Shown piece after piece: positions 1 through 5,081 of a stretch of 6,910 nucleotides of DNA; positions within the stretch are counted from its first letter, which is position 1, and each line of letters begins with the position of its first letter. The position numbers and the translations under genes are program-made. The notes beneath the pieces are model-generated. The model was not told the origin of the DNA, did not search any database, and saw only the letters and a list, made by a program, of their open reading frames with translations. The DNA is taken from contig JAEWJV010000550.1 of the NCBI GenBank assembly GCA_023386395.1, positions 1-6,910 of the forward strand, written 5' to 3'. This DNA is from Bacteroidota bacterium (GTDB lineage Bacteria > Bacteroidota > Bacteroidia > Chitinophagales > Chitinophagaceae).

Positions 1-305
1 GATATGAACAAGCTTTAAAAATTTCTGAAAACAGAGCAAATTTAAGTATTTGGACTTTTGATGAAGCTATAATTGGTGGTTTAAGAGCAAAATGGCATCC
101 AACTAAAACTGATTACACGGATGATGAAAATATTGGTGATGCTGTAAAGCGAATAACTGAAAAAATAAAAGATAATGACGGTAAAGAAACTGAAGAAACT
201 CTAATTAAATATGAATTTCGTTTAGGAGACTTTTCAGTATTTGGCGACTTTCTTCAAGAATTAATTGGCAAAGAACAATTCAAAATTGAAGAAAATGGAA
301 AGTAA
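1..305 (+). CDS. C-terminal fragment of the gene upstream of HerA, probably a SIR2-family NADase
   Basis: An open frame enters from the left edge (first complete codon at 3) and gives 100 residues before TAA at 303-305. The fragment carries LSIWTFDEAIIGGLRAKWHP (residues 14-33), a charged lysine/glutamate-rich stretch, and a closing segment around FRLGDFSVFGDFLQELIG (72-89). The terminal 'GDF..F..FL' pattern resembles the ends of SIR2-like defence proteins, but the catalytic Rossmann domain lies outside the window, so no active-site residue can be checked. The assignment rests mainly on context: the frame overlaps the downstream HerA start by 11 bases, and HerA ATPases in defence loci are usually encoded directly after a SIR2 NADase or a nuclease such as DUF4297. 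If it is SIR2, it would hydrolyse NAD+ in the cytoplasm on phage infection, in complex with HerA. That the frame is a real gene end is secure; the family is an inference. Confidence 0.6.
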   Translation, partial: YEQALKISENRANLSIWTFDEAIIGGLRAKWHPTKTDYTDDENIGDAVKRITEKIKDNDGKETEETLIKYEFRLGDFSVFGDFLQELIGKEQFKIEENGK

Positions 306-2196
306 ATCAACTTATTTGGGTACTATTCAAGACGTAAATGGTACGTCGATCAGTGTTTCACTTACAAACGAAACAGTTTCAGGACTTATTTATGTAAATG
401 GTGAAGGATATAAGATTGGGCAAATTGGAAGCTTTGTAAAAATTCCAATTGGGTATATTGATTTATTTGGAATTGTAGCTCAAGTTGGTGCAAGTGCAGT
501 TCCAGAAAATCAGGCACTTAATCAACCATACGGAAACCGATGGTTAACTGTGCAGCTTGTCGGCGAAGGTCAGCGATATGGAACTTTTGAAAGAGGCATA
601 TCCCAATATCCAACAATCGGCGATGAAGTTCATTTAGTATCTGAAAATGATTTAAGAAGAATCTACGGACAACCAGATAAACCATACTTTGTAAAAGTTG
701 GACATATTGCAGGTGCTGAATCAATTTCAGCATTAGTAGATATAAATAAACTTGTTACCAGGCACAGTGTGGTTGTAGGAACAACGGGCTCAGGAAAGTC
801 AACAACAGTTGCTACTTTACTTTCTGCTTTATCAAATTCAAAAAATTACCCTTCTGCCCGTATTATAATTTTAGATATTCATGGTGAATACGGACACGCA
901 TTAAGGGGAAAAGCAAATATTTTTAAAATAAACGCTGATAAAAGTCACGATGAAAAAGAACTTTGCATACCATATTGGGCGCTAAATTTTGATGAACTCG
1001 CTAAAGTCTCATTTGGCGATTTTTCAAATGAAAAAGATAGAAGTGCTATTATTGAACGCGTATTGGTTGAAAAAGAAAAGACAATTGCTAAGTATCCTAA
1101 AAAAGGTCTTTCAAAGGAAACTTTAAACATTGATAGCCCAGTGCCATTCAGTTTAAATCAATTATGGTTTGATTTGTGGAATGAAACCTTCTTTACATAT
1201 TACTCTGATAGCGGCAAAAAGCCAACGAAAGAAAATTGGGCATACGAGAAAGATGATTCAGGGAAAACTATTTCAGGAGATGCGTTAACCGCAAGTCCTC
1301 CCCGATTTAAGCCAGTAAAAAACGTTGCTGGAGATGCAGAGAAAATTCAATATGGTACAAGCACATTAAATATTAGAGGGCAACTTGAAACATTAGGCTC
1401 AAAGCTTAGGATCCCTCGTTATGATTTTCTTTTTCATCCACAAAGCTTTACTCCAGAATTAGATGGTAAGGTTACTAATGATTTAGATGTATTGTTAAAA
1501 GAATGGATTGGAAGTGACAAGCCAATAACTATACTTGATTTATCAGGAATACCAATTGATATATTAAACACAATCGTTGGTGTTCTTTTAAGAGTTCTTT
1601 ATGAAGGACTATTTTGGTCGAGAAGATTGTCACAAGGTGGGAGACATCGACCTTTATTAATTGTGATGGAAGAAGCGCATAATTATCTTAATGACAATTC
1701 TAAAGGTATTGCATCAAGCGTTGTTCAAAGGATTGTAAAAGAAGGAAGAAAGTATGGAATAGGAGCAATGATTGTTAGTCAGCGACCTTCTGAAATTAAT
1801 TCTACCGTACTATCTCAATGCGGAACTTTTTTTGCCTTAAGACTTGCGAATTCTACCGACAAAAGTCACATAACTTCTGTACTTCCTGATAATATGGATA
1901 GCTTAACGAGCATGCTTCCTATCTTGAGAACGGGCGAAGCCATAATTGTTGGTGAGTCCGTTAAATTACCAATGAGAACAATAATAGATGCTCCATCAAA
2001 AGATAGAAGACCTGACAGTCAAGATCCAATAATATATGATGAAATACCGAGCGAAGAGTCGTTACAACCAGGTGGTTGGGGAATTCCAATGGAAGCTAAT
2101 CCTAATTTTGAAGAATTCTTAGAAGTTTGGCGAGCTCAAAACTCATACCCATCACGAGTTTATAAAGGAGAAGGCAAAATCACAACTAAAAAATAA
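295..2196 (+). CDS. herA: HerA-type hexameric ATPase (DUF87) of a defence operon
   Basis: A 633-residue HerA/FtsK-superfamily ATPase. An N-terminal HAS-barrel-like beta domain spans roughly residues 1-100. Walker A is GTTGSGKST (162-170, catalytic Lys168). The HerA-typical ILDIHGEY motif is at 192-199. Walker B with the catalytic acidic pair is LLIVMEEAH (454-462, Glu459/Glu460). VKEGRKYG (481-488) and SQRP (495-498) match the conserved arginine and sensor region, and GEAIIVGESVKLPMR (547-561) matches the usual C-terminal strand pair. Archaeal HerA is a DNA-pumping partner of NurA. Bacterial homologues of this size form a hexamer that scaffolds SIR2 or nuclease effectors in anti-phage systems. 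I chose ATG 295, which overlaps the upstream stop by 11 bases in a translational-coupling arrangement. A TTG at 265 would add ten residues (lysine/asparagine-rich) inside the upstream gene and is less likely. All motifs are intact, so the enzyme should be active. Confidence 0.93.
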   Translation: MESKSTYLGTIQDVNGTSISVSLTNETVSGLIYVNGEGYKIGQIGSFVKIPIGYIDLFGIVAQVGASAVPENQALNQPYGNRWLTVQLVGEGQRYGTFERGISQYPTIGDEVHLVSENDLRRIYGQPDKPYFVKVGHIAGAESISALVDINKLVTRHSVVVGTTGSGKSTTVATLLSALSNSKNYPSARIIILDIHGEYGHALRGKANIFKINADKSHDEKELCIPYWALNFDELAKVSFGDFSNEKDRSAIIERVLVEKEKTIAKYPKKGLSKETLNIDSPVPFSLNQLWFDLWNETFFTYYSDSGKKPTKENWAYEKDDSGKTISGDALTASPPRFKPVKNVAGDAEKIQYGTSTLNIRGQLETLGSKLRIPRYDFLFHPQSFTPELDGKVTNDLDVLLKEWIGSDKPITILDLSGIPIDILNTIVGVLLRVLYEGLFWSRRLSQGGRHRPLLIVMEEAHNYLNDNSKGIASSVVQRIVKEGRKYGIGAMIVSQRPSEINSTVLSQCGTFFALRLANSTDKSHITSVLPDNMDSLTSMLPILRTGEAIIVGESVKLPMRTIIDAPSKDRRPDSQDPIIYDEIPSEESLQPGGWGIPMEANPNFEEFLEVWRAQNSYPSRVYKGEGKITTKK

Positions 2197-2199
2197 AAT

Positions 2200-2409
2200 A
2201 TGAATAGAATTCCGATTACCTCTTCAACAATTGCTTCAATAGGATTTGATGAGGATTCTAGCACACTGGAAATTGAATTTTTGAGTGGATCAGTCTATCA
2301 ATATTTTGATGTTCCCTTTTCGATTTATAATGGTTTATTAGAAGCCGATTCAAAAGGTCAATACATGAATCAATTTATAAAAGGCCAATACAGGTTTGTA
2401 AAAATTTAG
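2200..2409 (+). CDS. KTSC-domain small protein
   Basis: A 69-residue protein consisting of essentially one KTSC domain. This family is named after the C-terminal domain of some lysyl-tRNA synthetases; its function is unknown and RNA binding has been suggested. Visible family features are the opening serine-rich 'SSTIASIGFD' segment (8-17), the alternating hydrophobic strand LEIEFLSG (23-30), the central Y-x-Y motif (Tyr33-Gln-Tyr35) followed by the 'VP' turn (38-39), and the terminal region with S51-x-G53-x-Y55 and IKGQY (60-64). The start lies three bases after the herA stop, with no room for its own promoter, so it is almost certainly co-transcribed and probably translationally coupled with herA. 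There is no signal peptide or membrane segment, so it is cytoplasmic. Its role here is unknown. Plausible options, all inference, are a regulator or sensor of the SIR2-HerA complex or a passenger gene. Confidence 0.85.
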   Translation: MNRIPITSSTIASIGFDEDSSTLEIEFLSGSVYQYFDVPFSIYNGLLEADSKGQYMNQFIKGQYRFVKI

Positions 2410-2568
2410 TAAACAATGTTATGATTAATCCAATTATCAGGAAATTATCTACATCGTTTATCTTACGTTCATCAATCGTTATCATTATAAATAAGTATTG
2501 AGTCGTGGTGTTCTGACTGTAGTTTATAGTTGCCTTAGGCTTGTGACACATAGTTGAAAACGAAACTT

Positions 2569-2598
2569 AAAGTAAGAAAGTATAACATTCTTATCTTT
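2569..2598. terminator. Weak AT-rich hairpin between convergent genes
   Basis: TAAGAA (2573-2578) pairs with TTCTTA (2588-2593) across a nine-base loop. Flanking AAAG (2569-2572) can pair with CTTT (2595-2598) past one bulged T. It lies between the end of the KTSC gene and the end of the minus-strand regulator gene, where a bidirectional terminator is expected, and a short T run closes it. The stem is almost all A-T, so it is weak as an intrinsic terminator. No better candidate was seen in 2410-2622. Confidence 0.3.
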
Positions 2599-2622
2599 TA
2601 ATCTACCTGACAGATGCTGAAA

Positions 2623-2898
2623 TTATTTAGAAAGCCTCAATTTTCTTTTTAATTCGTTCACGATTACATTAGAAACAATTTCTGGATCAACATTTATTAA
2701 CGAGGAAAGTTTAAATATTTGTTGATATGAAAATTTTTCAGGCTTGTGCAGCCGCTCAATATACCTTCCATGATTCATATTTAAGTCTTTTGATAGGCTC
2801 GTAGGAAACAATTCCTCGATGTCTTTCATTTGTTTCACATTGCCACTTTCAAACATGGATTTAAGCGATAGATAAGTTTTTTTTACAGACTTTGGCAT
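2623..2898 (-). CDS. Small Cro/C1-like (XRE-type) DNA-binding protein
   Basis: A 91-residue basic protein starting at ATG (complement of 2896-2898). An N-terminal helical, lysine-rich segment (1-27) is followed by a region with the rhythm of a Cro/C1 helix-turn-helix: LSKDLNMNHGRYIERLHKP (35-53) looks like the scaffold and recognition helices, and FSYQQIFKLSSLINVDPEIV (56-75) matches the last helices of this fold, where 'L..LA..L.VDP..L' is common. Many Bacteroidota genomes carry such short degenerate XRE-like proteins of unknown function. It is cytoplasmic, with no signal peptide. The gene converges on the defence operon and is not part of its transcript. A cluster of palindromes 63-93 bases upstream of its start could be its autoregulatory operator. 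The HTH assignment is by pattern only; no close relative is named. Confidence 0.65.
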   Translation of the reverse strand: MPKSVKKTYLSLKSMFESGNVKQMKDIEELFPTSLSKDLNMNHGRYIERLHKPEKFSYQQIFKLSSLINVDPEIVSNVIVNELKRKLRLSK

Positions 2899-2960
2899 TG
2901 TGCTTTAATTCACATTGACAAAGCTTAGCAGCAATAAGAATTTTTCTACATAAAATCAAC

Positions 2961-2991
2961 TTTACGTAAGTAAATATTTACATAATGTAAA
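2961..2991. promoter_or_regulatory. Interleaved TTTAC/GTAAA palindromes, candidate operator
   Basis: Three overlapping palindromes occur in 31 bases: TTTACGTAAGTAAA (2961-2974, arms TTTAC/GTAAA), GTAAATATTTAC (2970-2981, a perfect 12-base palindrome) and TTTACATAATGTAAA (2977-2991, arms TTTAC/GTAAA). The half-site GTAAA or its complement occurs four times, spaced roughly one helical turn or less apart. It sits 63-93 bases upstream of the start of the minus-strand XRE-like gene. This is the layout of a cooperative operator bound by a dimeric helix-turn-helix protein. The regulator is inferred from proximity only. Confidence 0.5.
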
Positions 2992-3074
2992 TTAAAATAC
3001 TAAATTTGATAACGAAAACGGACAATTTGTAATCTTTTCATACAGTTGTTTGTTTAAAAATAATATTTGCGATT

Positions 3075-3090
3075 CTTCAAATTATTGAAG
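3075..3090. repeat. Short inverted repeat CTTCAA-N4-TTGAAG
   Basis: A perfect six-base inverted repeat with the four-base spacer ATTA lies in the long intergenic region, just left of the large inverted repeat. It could be a protein-binding site or a small hairpin. A chance occurrence in AT-rich DNA is possible. Confidence 0.3.
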
Positions 3091-3096
3091 CAATTC

Positions 3097-3228
3097 GCTT
3101 TAAGTCTTGCTACTGAAAACTAGGAATTTTCACAAAGCACAAGACGATAAGTGAAGGGCTCATGCTAAGGCGTGGGCTCTCTTATTCGTGCTTGGGCTTC
3201 CTAGTGCCTCAGTAGCGGTAAGTTGAGC
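3097..3228 (+). repeat. Long imperfect inverted repeat, candidate structured RNA or small palindromic element
   Basis: Successive arms pair with each other around one centre. GCTACTGA (3109-3116) pairs with TCAGTAGC (3209-3216), and ACTAGGAA (3119-3126) with TTCCTAGT (3198-3205). AAGCACAAG (3135-3143) pairs with CTTGGGCTT (3191-3199, one mismatch, sharing two bases with the previous helix), and ATAAG (3147-3151) with CTTAT (3181-3185). GCTCATGC (3158-3165) pairs with GCGTGGGC (3170-3177) around a TAAG loop. Weaker pairing extends out to 3097 and 3228. The G-T wobbles in the central stem work as G-U pairs only in a + strand transcript. The right edge is about 70 bases before the ECF sigma start, so it could be a leader structure, a separate small RNA, or a mobile palindromic repeat. 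No coding potential was seen in it. Together with the operator cluster it accounts for most of the 400-base gene-free stretch 2899-3298; the rest shows nothing recognisable. Confidence 0.55.
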
Positions 3229-3298
3229 TCCACACTATTTTTATTAACTCCACTTGCAAAGACTTTTAAATGTTTAAAGAATTTCTAACGAAAGCGAG

Positions 3299-3910
3299 AT
3301 GCCTCGTTCAAAAAAAACATACGAAAGTTTACAAGAAAGTAAAGCCAATGTTGTACCCATAGGTAAAGAAAAAACCTTTGATTATTTCTTTCGCCAATAC
3401 TATGCTGCGCTTTGTTTTTTCGCTCAATCCATTATTCATAATGCAGAAGATGCAAAAGACATAGTGCAGGATTGTTTTATAAAACTTTGGGATGATATAG
3501 CCATTACAGATAAAACAGAATCGGTTAAATCGTTTCTGTACACCATGGTGCGCAACCGTTGCATAGATTACCTGCGCCAACAAAAAGTAAGGGCCAAAGC
3601 CGCCATACACTTACAACCCACCGAATCAGACGAAGAATATTTTGATGAACTGGCCTTTGCGGAAATGCTGCGCCAGGTACTGGAACATATAGAAGGCCTG
3701 CCGGCTAACATGAATACCATTCTTAAAAAATACTTCCTGCAAGGCAAAAAACATAAAGAGATTGCCAGAGAGCTTTCGACCACCGAAAATGCGGTACAAT
3801 TGCAAAAAGCAAAAGCTATAAAACTATTAAAACAGAAATTGCTGTTTTTAATTAGCCTGCTAATAATTCTTGTATATACCCGGCGCATGGATTTTTTACT
3901 TTGTTTTTAA
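3299..3910 (+). CDS. ECF-type RNA polymerase sigma factor (Bacteroides-expansion sigma-70 family)
   Basis: A 203-residue extracytoplasmic-function sigma factor. Region 2 spans about residues 27-96: FDYFFRQYYAAL starts it, EDAKDIVQDCFIKLW (50-64) is the core-binding and -10-melting part, and SFLYTMVRNRCIDYLRQQK (78-96) is region 2.4. Region 4 spans about 130-181, with IEGLPANM (131-138) and a helix-turn-helix HKEIARELSTTENAVQLQKA (152-171) that would read the -35 element. The C-terminus is a hydrophobic tail (about 181-192), often seen in Bacteroidota members. These sigmas normally pair with a FecR-type anti-sigma encoded just downstream and activate susCD-like uptake genes. Here no FecR follows: only 68 bases separate it from a convergent gene. 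It is therefore an orphan, controlled by its own expression or by an anti-sigma elsewhere. The start ATG has no clear Shine-Dalgarno sequence, which is usual in this phylum. Confidence 0.9.
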   Translation: MPRSKKTYESLQESKANVVPIGKEKTFDYFFRQYYAALCFFAQSIIHNAEDAKDIVQDCFIKLWDDIAITDKTESVKSFLYTMVRNRCIDYLRQQKVRAKAAIHLQPTESDEEYFDELAFAEMLRQVLEHIEGLPANMNTILKKYFLQGKKHKEIARELSTTENAVQLQKAKAIKLLKQKLLFLISLLIILVYTRRMDFLLCF

Positions 3911-3921
3911 TCGTGAATCTA

Positions 3922-3935
3922 AGGCAAGACTGCCT
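3922..3935. terminator. Short hairpin between convergent sigma and AraC genes
   Basis: AGGCA (3922-3926) and TGCCT (3931-3935) form a five-base perfect stem with an AGAC tetraloop in the 68-base gap between the convergent sigma-factor and AraC genes. A TACCGGTA palindrome follows at 3941-3948. Position and stem suit a bidirectional terminator, but no T run follows on either strand, so the call is weak. Confidence 0.3.
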
Positions 3936-3978
3936 ATAATTACCGGTATCATAATAAAGGCATATTCAGCAGTATAAA

Positions 3979-4842
3979 TCATACAGGCTGGTACATCAGC
4001 ACCTTCTGAAAATTCATACGGTAAGCTTTGGGCTGGCAGTCTTTGAATTTTTTAAACTGCCTGTAAAAGAAAGGTATGCTTTCAAACCCGGAAGCATAAC
4101 ATATTTCGCTGATCTGTTTGTCTGTTTCAACAAGCAATTTGCACGCCCTGTTTATTTTATATTCATTCAAAAATTCAAAGAAGGGTTTTTTCATTGTTTT
4201 ACTGAAATAACGGGAGAAATATTCTTCGCTCATATTTAACCTTGAAGCAATGTCTGCAAGCGATACCTGGCGCTGATAGTTCTTCTGGATGTAGTCATAA
4301 ACACAGTTGATGCGTGTTTTGTCTGTATCGTCCAAATCAAACGTAAACTCCTGACCGCATAAAAACCTGGATTTATGATTGTGGGAAAGATACTCAAGCA
4401 CCTGCAGTAAAATCATCAATTTTTCAAATGGCGATGCATTGAGCAGTTCATAGAATTTTGGCTTAAGTGCCGAGGTTACTTCCGGATCAACTTTTATTCC
4501 CTTGTTCATTAATACAGACAGGTTCCTGATGCTTTCAAATTCAATGCTGTGCATCCAGTTTTTATCAAAAAAATCTTCTTTCAGGTAAATTACAATAGCA
4601 GTTACCGGATCATCCTGTTCTGTCCATACATGCGGCAGGTTTGAGCCAAGCAACACCAGTTCTTCCCCATGAAAATTTTCAATGGAATTACCCACATACC
4701 TCACACCCTGGCCGCTTAATATAAAAGTTAATTCAAGCTCGGCATGGTAATGCCAGGGATAATAAAACTCCTGGCTTGTTTTCTGAAACTCAACCTTAAA
4801 CAGTTTTGACTCTGACGGAATTGGTTTGTAATGCGGCTTCAT
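3979..4842 (-). CDS. AraC-family transcriptional regulator with cupin-like sensor domain
   Basis: A 287-residue regulator, counted from the ATG at 4842. The N-terminal half is a cupin-like ligand-binding domain: WHYHAELELTFILSGQG (30-46) and GEELVLLGSNLPHVW (59-73) are the paired metal/ligand-pocket strands typical of sugar-responsive AraC proteins. The C-terminal AraC/XylS DNA-binding domain (about 177-275) has two helix-turn-helix units, VSLADIASRLNMSEEYFSRYF (193-213) and QISEICYASGFESIPFFYRQF (243-263); the second holds the family signature 'A..SGF.s..fFyrqFkk..g..P..yR'. A longer version starting from TTG at 4866 is open but lacks support. The gene is divergent from the SusC transporter gene with 239 bases between starts, so it probably senses the transported nutrient and regulates that locus, possibly also itself. 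The ligand cannot be read from the sequence. Confidence 0.92.
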   Translation of the reverse strand: MKPHYKPIPSESKLFKVEFQKTSQEFYYPWHYHAELELTFILSGQGVRYVGNSIENFHGEELVLLGSNLPHVWTEQDDPVTAIVIYLKEDFFDKNWMHSIEFESIRNLSVLMNKGIKVDPEVTSALKPKFYELLNASPFEKLMILLQVLEYLSHNHKSRFLCGQEFTFDLDDTDKTRINCVYDYIQKNYQRQVSLADIASRLNMSEEYFSRYFSKTMKKPFFEFLNEYKINRACKLLVETDKQISEICYASGFESIPFFYRQFKKFKDCQPKAYRMNFQKVLMYQPV

Positions 4843-4870
4843 AATCCAAACATAAGCAAACAGCAAAACC

Positions 4871-4961
4871 TATCCTGATTTTGTATGGTATATGGCAGAA
4901 TAAGATAATTATAGGTCAAAATAGGATAATTGATGTTTTGGTATTAACAAGATAAGATACT
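4871..4961. promoter_or_regulatory. Repeated motifs in the AraC/SusC divergent region, candidate AraC operators
   Basis: GATAATT occurs twice in direct orientation (4904-4910 and 4925-4931), exactly 21 bases or two helical turns apart, with ATAGG also repeated (4911-4915, 4921-4925). AAGATAA occurs at 4902-4908 and 4949-4955. TATCCT (4871-4876) is inverted relative to AGGATA (4923-4928), and another TTATCC lies at 5035-5040. AraC-family proteins typically bind direct repeats on one face of the helix, so these are plausible sites for the divergently encoded regulator. Confidence 0.45.
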
Positions 4962-5002
4962 GATTAAACAAGATTGTGTAAAAAGTGGGTAGGCTGGAAA
5001 AA

Positions 5003-5010
5003 TAGTTTTG
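5003..5010 (+). promoter_or_regulatory. Bacteroidota -7 promoter element for the SusC gene
   Basis: TAGTTTTG matches the Bacteroidota primary-sigma -7 consensus TAnnTTTG exactly. It would place the transcript start near 5015 and leave a leader of about 65 bases before the ATG at 5082. The upstream -33 TTTG element is poor (ATTG at 4973-4976, slightly too far away), which fits a promoter needing an activator such as the neighbouring AraC protein. Confidence 0.5.
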
Positions 5011-5081
5011 TTTACGCGATTAAAATAAAACTGATTATCCGCTATTAAACCAATTAAAGTTAAACAAACAAGACAATTGCT

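Noticed and set aside
265..294. TTG start extending HerA by ten residues
   Set aside because: The extension lies inside the upstream gene; ATG 295 gives the short stop/start overlap expected of coupled genes and starts just before the HAS-barrel.
2421..2501. 26-codon reading frame after the KTSC gene
   Set aside because: Short, low-complexity composition, no ribosome-binding signal and no recognisable motif; compatible with chance in AT-rich DNA.
3097..3228. Large inverted repeat as an integron attC site
   Set aside because: GTTGAGC at 3223-3229 fits the GTTRRRY core, but the matching RYYYAAC core is missing on the left side and no integron integrase or cassette array is visible.
3097..3228. 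Large inverted repeat as a retron or reverse-transcriptase-linked RNA
   Set aside because: No reverse transcriptase gene occurs anywhere in the window.
3329..3888. Minus-strand open frames inside the sigma-factor gene
   Set aside because: Antisense to a complete ECF sigma factor; the cysteine- and phenylalanine-rich translations are typical of shadow frames.
4843..4866. TTG start extending the AraC protein by eight residues
   Set aside because: ATG at 4842 is a better start and the extra residues match nothing in the cupin domain.
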